A stretch of 64,000 nucleotides of DNA from Caulobacter sp. 602-1 (GTDB lineage: Bacteria; Pseudomonadota; Alphaproteobacteria; Caulobacterales; Caulobacteraceae). Below, piece by piece: positions 8,986 to 17,977 of this stretch. Location: assembly GCF_003931565.1 (NCBI RefSeq), contig NZ_RRYI01000001.1:558001-622000 (forward strand), in the 5' to 3' direction. The position numbers and the translations under genes were made by a program. Positions within the stretch are counted from its first letter, which is position 1. Each line of letters opens with the position of its first letter. Under the pieces are notes generated by a model. It was not told the origin of the DNA. It searched no databases and saw nothing but the letters and a program-made list of their open reading frames with translations.

Positions 8986-10035
8986 TCACATTCCATCGGC
9001 TCGGGCGCGGCGTTCGCGGCCCGGCGCGATACGGACCTCAGCGCCACGGTCGACCCGCAAGGCGCGCCGGGCCGTCTCGTCGATGGCGACCTCGCCCGCC
9101 GCGGCGCGGGCGCGGGTCTCCACGACACGGAAGTCCTCAAGGCGGGTGTTCGAGACCAGCCAGGGCGAGGTCTCGCCCGCGCCGGTCTCCGCGACCTGGA
9201 CCGAACGGCTATCCTGCACCGTACGGATCTTGTCGCGCGCGGCATGGACCTGAGGGCCGCCGTCAAAGACATCGACATGGGCCTCGTAGCGGAAGTCCTC
9301 GTCCATCAGCATGGCCATGGCCTTGGCGCTGACCGCATGGGCCCGGCCGATGGCCTGGCGCGCATCCTCCGGCAGCAAGGCGGTGTAGATCGGCTGCTTG
9401 GGCATCAGGTCGGCGATGAACCCGGCGCCCTCGACCGCGCTGAGACGGTCGGCCTCTTCGAACGGCAAGTCGAAGAATCGCGCGCCGATCGCGTCCCAGA
9501 ACGGGCTGCGGCCATCCTCGTCCTGCCAGCCGCGCATCTCGGCCATGACCCGGTCGGCGAACAGGTGTGGAAAGGCGGCGATCAGCATGTAGCGGCTGCG
9601 GGCCAACAGACGGCCGGCGCTGGTCCCGCGCAGCTCCGGCCGGATTGCCAGGGAGCCGACCTCGGTCGCGCCTGTGTAGTCGTTGCTCAAGGTCAGCAAC
9701 TCGACGTCGACCCGGCGGCCCAGAAGTTCCGAACGCTGCACCAGCTTGGTGAGCTTGTAGGAGAAGAAGCCGTGGCGCTCGCCGATGCGCGGATAGACCG
9801 CCGAGATGCCCAGGACGCGGCCGTCGGCAAGATCCTCCAGCACCAGGACGTGCTGGCGGTCGTCGGTGTGCTGTCCGGCGAAGGTGCGCTCCGAGCAGTC
9901 GATCTTGTTGGCGAGAACCGCGGCGTCCGGGGGCAGGGTGGTCATGCCAGGGCCCAAGGCCCGGGCCAGGTCCAGCAGCGGATCCAGGTCGGCGGCCCGC
10001 GCGGCGCGGACCACCCAGGCGGGCGCGTCGGTCAT
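8986..10035 (-). CDS. astA: arginine N-succinyltransferase (AstA family)
   Basis: 349 residues of the AstA fold, a double GNAT-like acyltransferase. Family motifs include an N-terminal VVRAARAADLDPLLDLA, the RSELLGRRVDVELLTLSNDYTGATEVGSLAI block, GWQDEDGRSPFWDAIGARFFDLPFEEAD and MPKQPIYTALLPEDA. In the AST pathway the enzyme transfers succinyl from succinyl-CoA to arginine. The usual partners astB, astD and astE are absent here. The gene instead overlaps by 4 nt (ATGA) a beta-lactamase-type serine hydrolase transcribed ahead of it. That unusual pairing allows a different amine substrate. Confidence 0.85.
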   Translation of the reverse strand: MTDAPAWVVRAARAADLDPLLDLARALGPGMTTLPPDAAVLANKIDCSERTFAGQHTDDRQHVLVLEDLADGRVLGISAVYPRIGERHGFFSYKLTKLVQRSELLGRRVDVELLTLSNDYTGATEVGSLAIRPELRGTSAGRLLARSRYMLIAAFPHLFADRVMAEMRGWQDEDGRSPFWDAIGARFFDLPFEEADRLSAVEGAGFIADLMPKQPIYTALLPEDARQAIGRAHAVSAKAMAMLMDEDFRYEAHVDVFDGGPQVHAARDKIRTVQDSRSVQVAETGAGETSPWLVSNTRLEDFRVVETRARAAAGEVAIDETARRALRVDRGAEVRIAPGRERRARADGM

Positions 10036-11504
10036 TGCGGCTCAAGGCTCCGGTCGGCGGTCCCCGTCAGTTCCGGCCAGGCCAAGGCGCCGGAATTGAC
10101 GTTCACGGTGCGGGTGAGCGTCAGGCGCTCGCCCTCGAAGCGGCACCAGACGGTGTCTCGAAAGGCGGTGTCGGGGAAGATCCAGGTCAGGCGCGTGGTG
10201 GTCTCGTTGACCTGCTCGGCGCCGGCCAGAACGCGCACGCCGTGAAGGGCGTAGCCATGGTGCAGGTCTCGGCCGGGCATGTCGGTGACGCCGGCGATCC
10301 AGTCCCGGAACCCCGCCGTGATGGCGTGCTCGCCGGCTTCGTCGACGAGGGTGAACACGCAACGGTCCTTCTCGAAGTCCAGCCGCACGGCCCGCACTCC
10401 GAGCCGGTTGTCGTCCATCCGGTAGGTGACGCCGCTCACCAGGCGAGGGGTGTTGGCGCGCACGGAGTTCAGCGGCCTGGGCCGCCTCAGGGGTGACAGG
10501 GCTGCGTCGAGCGCCGCGTCGCCTTCCGCGGACCCGCCGCGCAGGGCGTCTGGGATCCAGTGATCGATGAACGGGGTGATCTTTTCGCTGCCGTCGATCG
10601 CGCCCAGCACCACCAGGGTCGCCTCGGCCTGCGGGAACACCGTCGCCATCTGCACGAAGAGACCCAGGGCGCTGTAGCTGCCGTCGGGGCGCACCACCCA
10701 GTGATAGCCGTAGCCGCCGTCGCCATAAGCCCGCGTGGCGCGCGCCACCCAATCGGCTGGCAGCAATCGACGCCCGTTCCAGACGCCGTTCTGGGCGTGC
10801 AAGGCGCCGATCTTCAGCAGGTCGACCGGCTTGAAGGTCAGCCCGTTGCCGCCGGGGTTGATGCCGTCCGAGCCGATGTCCCACTGCTCGCCAGTGATCC
10901 CCAGCGGCTCGAACAGACGCGGCTTGAGATAGTCGTGGAGAGTCAGGCCAGTGGTGCGCGAGAGGATCGCCGCCAGCATGTAGCTGGCCGCGCTGGTGTA
11001 GACATAGGCGCCGCCGGGCGGGTGCGTGATCGGAATGCCAAAGAACTTGGCGATCCAGCTCTCGCTGCTGCCGCGCCAGAGGGCGCCGGAGGTCTCGGCC
11101 GCATGCCCCGTGCGCATGGTCAGCAGGTCTTCCACCGTCATCGCCGCCAGCTTCTCGTCCACGACGGGCGGCAGGTGCTGGGGAAAGAACGACACCACCT
11201 TGTCGTTCAGCGCAAAACGGCCTTCTTCCAGAGCCAGGCCGATCGCGCAGGCCGTGACGCTTTTGGCCACCGAGTGCATCACCCGCGGGGTGTCGGTCCG
11301 ATAGGGCCACCAGGCCGCGTCGACAGCCACATGGCCGTGGCGATGCAGCATCACCGCATGCAGCTCCAGGCCCGCCTCGAGCGCCTCGCGCATGAAGCTG
11401 GCGATCCTGGCTCCGTCGACGCCCACGGCCGAAGGGCGCGCCCGGGGCAAGCCGTCGACCGCGACCGCCGCTTCCGTCGCGGAGCTATCGGAAATGAGCG
11501 CCAT
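10032..11504 (-). CDS. serine hydrolase of the class C beta-lactamase / esterase family
   Basis: 490 residues. The Ser-x-x-Lys nucleophile motif is visible in MHSVAKSVTACAIGLALEEG at about residues 75-95. The following YTSAASYMLAAILSR fits the second-motif Tyr region, and NPGGNGLTFKPVDLLKIG is typical of the family. An extra C-terminal domain of about 120 residues (after about 360) is beta-rich and ends in an all-beta stretch. There is no signal peptide, so it is probably cytoplasmic. Such enzymes hydrolyse esters, amides or D-amino-acid peptides, and the substrate is unknown. It is first in a two-gene leftward unit with astA and divergent from the M20 peptidase across a 180-nt AT-rich gap. 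Confidence 0.82.
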   Translation of the reverse strand: MALISDSSATEAAVAVDGLPRARPSAVGVDGARIASFMREALEAGLELHAVMLHRHGHVAVDAAWWPYRTDTPRVMHSVAKSVTACAIGLALEEGRFALNDKVVSFFPQHLPPVVDEKLAAMTVEDLLTMRTGHAAETSGALWRGSSESWIAKFFGIPITHPPGGAYVYTSAASYMLAAILSRTTGLTLHDYLKPRLFEPLGITGEQWDIGSDGINPGGNGLTFKPVDLLKIGALHAQNGVWNGRRLLPADWVARATRAYGDGGYGYHWVVRPDGSYSALGLFVQMATVFPQAEATLVVLGAIDGSEKITPFIDHWIPDALRGGSAEGDAALDAALSPLRRPRPLNSVRANTPRLVSGVTYRMDDNRLGVRAVRLDFEKDRCVFTLVDEAGEHAITAGFRDWIAGVTDMPGRDLHHGYALHGVRVLAGAEQVNETTTRLTWIFPDTAFRDTVWCRFEGERLTLTRTVNVNSGALAWPELTGTADRSLEPQ

Positions 11505-11688
11505 TCACCCCAGCCTGAAAGTCTCGCGACGACGACCGATCGACGCAAAAAAGTACCGTTGGCGAAAGTCGATACGGTTGACCGGAGCGGGCGTCAATGA
11601 TTTTGTATTTATGTGAGCAAAAAGACGAAACGGCCTTCTGAGTCGGTGCGCTTGCGTTTCCGGGCCTTGCTATCGGGTGGAGCACAGG

Positions 11689-12963
11689 GTGACGAACGAC
11701 AACCACGGGGCGCGCGCGGCCAAGCCCGTTGAAGCGGAAGACCGCTTCATGCTCGACCGCCTGGCGCGGGATGGGGCCGCGCTCGTCGAACGCGCCACGA
11801 CGTGGTGCGGCGTCAACTCCGGCAGCGGGAACCTCGAGGGCCTGGCGACCCAGGCCGACCTGCTGGTCGAGGCGCTGGAGGTCTTGCCTGGGGAGGTGAC
11901 GCGCTCGCCTCTGAACCCCACCCTCGAAGTCGCCGCCGACGGCGCCGAGCGCCGTCAGGCCAATGGCGAGGCGCTGCTTCTGACCGTGCGGTCGCATGCG
12001 CCCGTTCAGGTGATCCTGACGGGGCACTACGACACGGTGTTCCCGGCCGACACCGCCTTCAGGCACGTGGTCGCGCGCGACGACGGGGCCCTGAACGGGC
12101 CTGGCATAGCCGACATGAAGGGCGGGATCAGCGTCATGCTGGGCGCCCTGGCCGCCTTCGAGCGTCATTCGCTGGCGCATGCGGTCGGCTACCGCGTCCT
12201 GCTGTCGCCCGACGAGGAAACCGGATCGATCGCCTCGGCGCCGCTCCTGGCCAAGATCGGTCGGCTTGGTCACGTGGGCATGACCTACGAGCCGGCCATG
12301 GACGATGGCGGGCTGGCCGGAGCCCGCAAGGGCTCGGGCAATTTCCACATCGTGGTCCGTGGCCGCGCCGCTCATGCCGGCCGTGACTTCGACAAGGGGC
12401 GCAACGCCGTGGTCGCGGCCATGGCCATCGGCCAGGCGCTGGCCGCGCTGAACGGCCGGCGCGAGGGCGTCACCGTCAACCTGGCCAAGATCGACGGCGG
12501 CGGGGCCTTGAACATCGTGCCGGACCTGGCGGTCCTGCGGTTCAACGCCCGCTTCCCCGACGCCGCCGCTCAGGCCTGGCTGGAGGCGGGGATCGACGAG
12601 GCTCTGGAGATCGGGCGGGGCGAGGGGCTGAGCGTCGAGCGCCACGGCGGCGTCACCCGCCCCGCCAAACCGCTCAACCCGGCCCAGGAGAGACTTTTGA
12701 ACGCGGTGCGCGAGACCGGCGCGATGCTGGGCCAGCCGATCGCGTGGAAGGCGTCGGGCGGCGTGTGCGAAGGCAACAACCTGTTCGCCGCAGGCCTGCC
12801 CAACGTCGACACCCTTGGCGTGCGGGGCGGCGACATCCACAGCCCGGCCGAGTTCGCCCGACCCGAGAGCTTCGTCGAGCGCGCGCAACTTTCGGCCCTG
12901 CTGCTGGCCCGGCTGGCGCGCGGCGAGATCGACGCCCCGGCGCTGCGCGCCGCCATGACCTAG
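11689..12963 (+). CDS. M20-family metallopeptidase / amidohydrolase (carboxypeptidase G2-like)
   Basis: About 424 residues. I preferred the GTG with GTGGAG just upstream; an in-frame GTG lies 12 nt earlier. Zinc-ligand motifs of the M20 family are in order: [32 protein letters not shown] and, at the C-terminus, GGDIHSPAEF. The dimerisation domain (about 205-320) contains GRAAHAGRDFDKGRNAV. M20 enzymes remove acyl or amino-acid groups by amide hydrolysis. No signal peptide is present, so it is cytosolic. The PepSY-flavoreductase starts 10 nt downstream and the porin follows, so the three genes probably form one operon. Confidence 0.88.
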   Translation: MTNDNHGARAAKPVEAEDRFMLDRLARDGAALVERATTWCGVNSGSGNLEGLATQADLLVEALEVLPGEVTRSPLNPTLEVAADGAERRQANGEALLLTVRSHAPVQVILTGHYDTVFPADTAFRHVVARDDGALNGPGIADMKGGISVMLGALAAFERHSLAHAVGYRVLLSPDEETGSIASAPLLAKIGRLGHVGMTYEPAMDDGGLAGARKGSGNFHIVVRGRAAHAGRDFDKGRNAVVAAMAIGQALAALNGRREGVTVNLAKIDGGGALNIVPDLAVLRFNARFPDAAAQAWLEAGIDEALEIGRGEGLSVERHGGVTRPAKPLNPAQERLLNAVRETGAMLGQPIAWKASGGVCEGNNLFAAGLPNVDTLGVRGGDIHSPAEFARPESFVERAQLSALLLARLARGEIDAPALRAAMT

Positions 12964-12973
12964 GCGCTGTCGC

Positions 12974-15424
12974 ATGCTGAAGGAACTGATCCGCCAGGTT
13001 CATTGGGCGCTAGGCCTCACCCTCGGGCTGGTGCTGACGGTGATGGGCGTCACCGGGACGATCACCGCGTTCGACGATGAGATTCTGAGAGCTCTGGACC
13101 GCGGCGTGATCCAGGTCGCGCCCCGGCAGGCGCCCCCGCTTTCGCCCGACGCCCTTTTGGCGCGCTTCGCCGCCCAGCGCCCTGGAGCCAAGCCGACCCT
13201 GCTGACCCTGCAAGGCGAACCGGGTGGTTCGGCGCGGGTCACCTTCGTCCCTGCCGGCCGCTCCAAGGACTCCACGGCTCCGCCCGAGAAACTGTACCTG
13301 GATCCCTATGACGGCCGAGTGCTGGGTCAGGCGCGGGGCGAGGCGTTCTTCGCCCGCATTCTGCTGCTGCATCGGGTGCTGCTGCTGCCGGGCGGGAGCG
13401 AGGGGCCCGGGCGGCAGGTCACCGGGGCGGCGGCCCTGGCCCTGCTGTTCTTCGTGATCTCGGGGATCTATCTGCGTTGGCCAAGATCGCCCGCCCGCTG
13501 GCGGGCTTGGCTGACCTTCGATCCGCGCCAGCGCGGCCGGGCCCTGTGGCGAGGCCTGCACGTAACGGTCGGGACGTGGGTGGCCTTGGCCTATCTGCTG
13601 AGCGCGGTCAGCGGCCTCAGTTTCTCCTACGATTGGTGGCGCGACGGGCTGTCTCGCCTGCTGACCGGCCAGGCTCCGCCCGCCAAAGCCGCCGAGTTGA
13701 CCAAGGCGGCCCGGAAGACGAGCGGCAAGGACGGGGCGGCGGTCAAGAAACCCGGCCGTCCGTCGCTGGACAGGGCCTGGGCAGGCATGAAGGCGATCAA
13801 TGGCGGTCGCTTCGACAGCGCCATCGTCACCATTCCCAAGGACGCCAAGGCGACGGTGCGCATCCGCTACCTCGACCTCGGCGCGCCGCACAACCGCGCC
13901 TTCAACGAGCTTCAGCTCGACCCCACGACCGGGACGGCGCGCAAGGTCGCGCGGTTCGACGATCTGCCCCTGGGCCGCAAGCTGATGCAGGCCATGGTCG
14001 CGGTGCACCGGGGCGCGTTCTTCGGCCTGCCGGGACGGATCCTGGTCATGACCGGGGCGGCCCTGCTGCCGGGCTTCTTCATCACCGGTTGGCTGCTCTA
14101 TCTCGACCGTCGTCGCGGAGGGCGCGCCGCGCGGGTCCTGGCCAAGGCCGCCAAGCGCCCGGCGCGGTCGGCCGGCGGCGAGGAGATCCTGGTGGCCTTC
14201 GCCAGCCAGACCGGCACGGCCGAGCAACTGGCCTGGCGAACGGCCGCGGCCCTGGTCGAGGGCGGCCGCGTGGCGCGCGTGACGTCCCTGGCCAGTCTCG
14301 ACGCCGACGCTCTGGCGCGCGCCGACCTCCTGCTGGTGGTGGCCGCGACCTATGGCGAGGGCGAGCCGCCGGACGCGGCGCGCGCCTTCGCCCGCAAGCT
14401 CATGGATCGGCCGCTCGACCTGCCGCGGCTGCGTTACGCGGTCCTGGCCCTGGGCGACAGCGCCCATGCCGATTTCTGCGCGTTCGGGCGACGGCTGGAC
14501 GCATGGCTGAGGGCCAGCGGTTCGCAAGCCGTTTGCGATCTCACCGTGGTGGACGGCGGGGAGCGCGACGCTCTTGCCCTGGCCCGCTGGCGCGAGGTGC
14601 TGACGGCCCTGGGCGCGGCGGCGCCCGCCGAGACCTGGAGCGCCGACCACCACGAGCCTTGGGTGCTGACCGCGCGGGAGCACCTCAACCCAGGTTCGCC
14701 CGGCGGCGAGACCTGGCGCGTGGTCCTGACCCCGCCCGATCCGGCGCGTCTGGTCTGGACGGCCGGTGACATCGCCGAGGTCGTCGCCAGAGCTCCGGAC
14801 GGGGACGACCGAAGCCCCGCGCCCCGCGACTATTCGATCGCCAGCCTGCCGTCCGAAGGCCACGTGGAGCTTCTCGTGCGGCAGTCGGTGTTGCCCGACG
14901 GGCGGCTGGGCCTGGCCTCGGGCTGGCTGACCCGGCACGCGCCTCTGGGCTCCAGCGTGCCGATGCGCCTGCGGGCCAACACCAACTTCCATCCGCCGCG
15001 TCAAGCCCGGCCGATGATCCTGATCGGGGCCGGCACGGGCCTGGCGGGCCTGCGCGGTCATCTGGCCCATCGGGCCGAGCGCAGCCTGACCCCGACTTGG
15101 CTGATATTTGGCGAACGCTCGCCCCGCGCCGACCGCTACTACGCCGACGCGTTGGAGGCTTGGCTGGCGTCAGGCGTCCTGCGGCGTCTGGACCGGGTGT
15201 TCTCGCGCGAGGACCAGCGTCGGGAGGGACCTCGCTACGTTCAGGACATCCTGACTCGGAACCCCGACGTGGTGCGCCAGTGGGTCGATGACGACGCGGC
15301 GATCTTCGTCTGCGGAGGCCTTGCGATGGCCGCCGCCGTGGACCGCGTTCTGGCGAGCATTCTCGGGCGGGAGCGTCTCGATGACCTCGCCGCCGCCGGG
15401 CGTTATCGGAGGGATATCTATTGA
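12974..15424 (+). CDS. PepSY-TM / flavodoxin / NADPH-reductase fusion (CysJ-like membrane flavoreductase)
   Basis: 816 residues. The N-terminal half is a PepSY-associated four-helix membrane domain: first helix at about 8-30, QVHWALGLTLGLVLTVMGVTG, then LHRVLLLPGG, LLFFVISGIYLRWPR and GLHVTVGTWVALAYLLSAVSG. A flavodoxin domain begins near residue 400 (VAFASQTGTAEQLAWRTAAAL). A FAD/NADPH reductase module of the CysJ type follows, with RDYSIAS at about 617 and IGAGTGLAGLRGHLAHR at about 678, ending in YRRDIY. Proteins of this architecture are thought to move electrons from NADPH across the inner membrane, often to reduce ferric chelates. The neighbourhood (porin, siderophore receptor at 24 kb) agrees. 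It shares the TTGA overlap with the next start. Confidence 0.88.
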   Translation: MLKELIRQVHWALGLTLGLVLTVMGVTGTITAFDDEILRALDRGVIQVAPRQAPPLSPDALLARFAAQRPGAKPTLLTLQGEPGGSARVTFVPAGRSKDSTAPPEKLYLDPYDGRVLGQARGEAFFARILLLHRVLLLPGGSEGPGRQVTGAAALALLFFVISGIYLRWPRSPARWRAWLTFDPRQRGRALWRGLHVTVGTWVALAYLLSAVSGLSFSYDWWRDGLSRLLTGQAPPAKAAELTKAARKTSGKDGAAVKKPGRPSLDRAWAGMKAINGGRFDSAIVTIPKDAKATVRIRYLDLGAPHNRAFNELQLDPTTGTARKVARFDDLPLGRKLMQAMVAVHRGAFFGLPGRILVMTGAALLPGFFITGWLLYLDRRRGGRAARVLAKAAKRPARSAGGEEILVAFASQTGTAEQLAWRTAAALVEGGRVARVTSLASLDADALARADLLLVVAATYGEGEPPDAARAFARKLMDRPLDLPRLRYAVLALGDSAHADFCAFGRRLDAWLRASGSQAVCDLTVVDGGERDALALARWREVLTALGAAAPAETWSADHHEPWVLTAREHLNPGSPGGETWRVVLTPPDPARLVWTAGDIAEVVARAPDGDDRSPAPRDYSIASLPSEGHVELLVRQSVLPDGRLGLASGWLTRHAPLGSSVPMRLRANTNFHPPRQARPMILIGAGTGLAGLRGHLAHRAERSLTPTWLIFGERSPRADRYYADALEAWLASGVLRRLDRVFSREDQRREGPRYVQDILTRNPDVVRQWVDDDAAIFVCGGLAMAAAVDRVLASILGRERLDDLAAAGRYRRDIY

Positions 15425-16539
15425 GCCGTCATGCTGCGCGAAGCCGGAAGGCCAAGCCCTCCCGGCGCACGGTCTTTGGATTGGCCGCGGTGTCCGCGGC
15501 CCTGCCCGTCGCCGAAGCCGCCTGGGCGCGGGAGGGCGAGGTCTGGAAGAGTCAGGCGGCCTATACGGCGGATCTTGTCGTCACGCCCAACGGATCGGGG
15601 CGGGCCTGGGCCCTGGACAATCTGGACCTGACCGGCGACCTCGATCTCGACGCTCTGGCGGGCCTTCGCGACGCCGTCTTCCACGCGGGACTCCTGATCA
15701 ACACCGGCGGCCAGCCCGACGCCGCGCTCGGGACGGTGGAAGGGCTCGACAATATCGAGGTGACGCGTCCGCGCACCCGTCTGTTCGAGGCTTGGCTGCA
15801 ACAGGATTTCGGCGCGGGGCGAGGATCGGTGCGCGCCGGGCTCTACGACCTCAACAGCGAATTCTACGCCACGGCGGCCTCCGACCAACTGATCCATCCC
15901 GCGTTCGGGATCGGCACGGAGTTGTCGGCGACCGGATCGGCGGGACCGTCGATCTTCCCCTCGACCGCGCTGGCGGTGCGCCTTCGCTGGGAGGACGAGC
16001 GCAAGCGCTATGTCCAGGCGGCCATCATCGACGCCAAGGCCGGAACGCTGGGCGATCCCGGCGGCGTCGATCTTGGGTTCGCCCAAGGGGCGTTGGGCGT
16101 CGTCCAGGTCGGCGGGGGCGATCGCAGCCGCTGGGCGGTGGGGGCCTGGCGCTACGGCTTTGAGCGTGACGACACCGGAACGCCGCGCGCGCGCGGGATC
16201 TACGGCCTGTTCGAGCGTGACCTGACCTCGGACCATGGCCGGGGGATCACTCTGTTCGTCCGCGGCGGCGCGAGCGCCGGGCGCGCACCGATCGCCGTGT
16301 CCCTGCAGGCCGGAGCGACCAAAGGCGGCGTCTGGGCCAGCCGCCCGGACAGCCGTCTGTCGGTCGGCTTTCACTACGCCAAGGCCCGCGGCGATGGGAG
16401 CGAAGTCGGCTTCGAGGCGGCCTATGCCGATAAGATCGCGCCGCGGACGACCCTGCAGCCCGGCCTGCAACTTGTCGCCGCGCCGGGCGGGCGGTCCATC
16501 GCCATCGCCTCTCTCCGGCTCATCGTTGAAGCCTGGTGA
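15421..16539 (+). CDS. carbohydrate/acid-selective porin, OprB family
   Basis: 372 residues, TTG start overlapping the previous stop (TTGA). The Arg-rich N-terminus with SRRTVFGLAAVSAALPVAEAAWA is an export signal of Tat-like appearance. The rest is a repetitive beta-barrel with OprB-type features: NTGGQPDAALGTVEGLDNIEV, RLFEAWLQQDF, GLYDLNSEFY and FPSTALAVRLRW. It lacks a terminal Phe (ends IVEAW). Such porins pass sugars or small carboxylates through the outer membrane. As third gene of the M20-PepSY-OprB unit it probably admits the substrate or releases product for the same pathway. Confidence 0.82.
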   Translation: MSRHAARSRKAKPSRRTVFGLAAVSAALPVAEAAWAREGEVWKSQAAYTADLVVTPNGSGRAWALDNLDLTGDLDLDALAGLRDAVFHAGLLINTGGQPDAALGTVEGLDNIEVTRPRTRLFEAWLQQDFGAGRGSVRAGLYDLNSEFYATAASDQLIHPAFGIGTELSATGSAGPSIFPSTALAVRLRWEDERKRYVQAAIIDAKAGTLGDPGGVDLGFAQGALGVVQVGGGDRSRWAVGAWRYGFERDDTGTPRARGIYGLFERDLTSDHGRGITLFVRGGASAGRAPIAVSLQAGATKGGVWASRPDSRLSVGFHYAKARGDGSEVGFEAAYADKIAPRTTLQPGLQLVAAPGGRSIAIASLRLIVEAW

Positions 16540-16563
16540 GACGCGAGATCGGAGGCGCCAGGA

Positions 16564-17874
16564 TCAGGTTCGCCTTTCGGCGGCGGTGGTGTTCAGCCGC
16601 GCCGCTGCGGTCATGGCGAAGGCGACCAACGTCAGGACGGCCAGGAACAGCAGGCCCTTGGCCGGGTCGCCGGTGCGCGTCTTGACCCAGCCCAGCGCGT
16701 AGGGGCCCGCGAAGCCGCCCAGATTGCCGATCGAGTTGATCACCGCCACTGAGACCGCCGCCGACGATCGCGTCAGGAAAAGCCCGGGCAGCGACCAGAA
16801 CGGCGACTTGAACGCGTAGAGGCCGGTCAGGGCCAAGGTCAGCAACACCATCGACAGGACGATGTCGCGGGTCAGGACCGTGGCGGCCAGGGCCAGGCCC
16901 GCCACCAGCAGGGGCAGGGCCGAATGCCAGCGGCGCTCGCCGGTGCGGTCCGAGTTCTTGGACCAAAGCACCATGGCCACCGTGGCCACCGCATAGGGCG
17001 CGGCCGCGACCAGGCCGATCTGGAAGGCGGTGAGGCTCTTGGACAGGTGCTTGACGATCTGCGGCGTCCAGTAGCCGATGCCCAGATTGCCGCACTGGTA
17101 GATGAAATAGATCGCCGACAGATAGAGAACGCCCGGGGCCAGCATGGCCTTGACCGTCCCCAGATGCCGGACGCCGCCGCGACGGGCGTGATCGGCCTCG
17201 ATCCGCGTCTCCAGCCAGTCGCGTTCCTCGGGGGTCAGCCACTTGGCGTCCTTGGGCCGGTCGGTCAGCAGCCAGTAGGCGCCGACGCCCCCGATCACCG
17301 CCGGGACGCCCTCCAGGAAGATCATCCACCGCCAGCCCCCGAAGCCCATGACGCCGTTCATCCGCTCCATGATCAGGGTGCTGAGCGGCGCGCCCAGGAG
17401 GTAGGAGGCGGGGATAGCGGCCAGGAAGAAGGCCACGGTCGCGGCCTGTTCCTTGGCGCGCACCCAATAGGTCAGATAGACGATGATGCCGGGAAAGAAC
17501 CCCGCCTCGGCCACCCCTAGCAGGAAGCGCAGGACGTAGAGCTGGGCGGCGTTCTGGACGAAGGCGGTCAGGATCGACACCGCGCCCCAGGTCAGCAGGA
17601 TCCGCGCGATCCAGATCCGCGGGCCAAAGCGGTTCAGGGCGATGTTGCTGGGCACCTCGAACAGGAAATAGCCGAGGAAGAACACGCCCGCGGCGAAGCC
17701 GAACGCCTCGCTGGTCAGGGCCAGGTCATGGTTCATCTGCAGGGCCGCGTAGCCGATGTTGGCCCGGTCCAGATACGAGATCATGTAGAGCCCGAAGCAG
17801 GCGGGGATCAGCCGCCAGAACACCTTGCGCGTCGTGCGGGTCTCCAGCGCCCGCGCCGCCTCGTCATCCTGCAT
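16564..17874 (-). CDS. MFS transporter, anion:cation symporter (phthalate/glucarate permease) family
   Basis: 436 residues with 12 predicted membrane helices. The opening RLIPACFGLYMISYLDRANIGYA and the GFFPGIIVYLTYW block in the fifth helix are characteristic of the ACS family, which imports organic anions such as phthalate, tartrate, hexarates or galactonate by proton symport. A long cytoplasmic loop follows helix 6 (DRPKDAKWLTPEERDWLETR), also typical. It is convergent with the porin gene and divergent from the lactonase gene. Exact substrate unknown; an organic acid fits the adjacent lactonase and aconitase. Confidence 0.87.
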   Translation of the reverse strand: MQDDEAARALETRTTRKVFWRLIPACFGLYMISYLDRANIGYAALQMNHDLALTSEAFGFAAGVFFLGYFLFEVPSNIALNRFGPRIWIARILLTWGAVSILTAFVQNAAQLYVLRFLLGVAEAGFFPGIIVYLTYWVRAKEQAATVAFFLAAIPASYLLGAPLSTLIMERMNGVMGFGGWRWMIFLEGVPAVIGGVGAYWLLTDRPKDAKWLTPEERDWLETRIEADHARRGGVRHLGTVKAMLAPGVLYLSAIYFIYQCGNLGIGYWTPQIVKHLSKSLTAFQIGLVAAAPYAVATVAMVLWSKNSDRTGERRWHSALPLLVAGLALAATVLTRDIVLSMVLLTLALTGLYAFKSPFWSLPGLFLTRSSAAVSVAVINSIGNLGGFAGPYALGWVKTRTGDPAKGLLFLAVLTLVAFAMTAAARLNTTAAERRT

Positions 17875-17977
17875 CGCTCGTCTCCCGGCCTGATCGTCAC
17901 GGGGCCTTGTCGCCCTCTTTCCACGGCAGGATTGAACTATTATAGATAGAAATACAATAACGATCCGGAGCCAGGCC

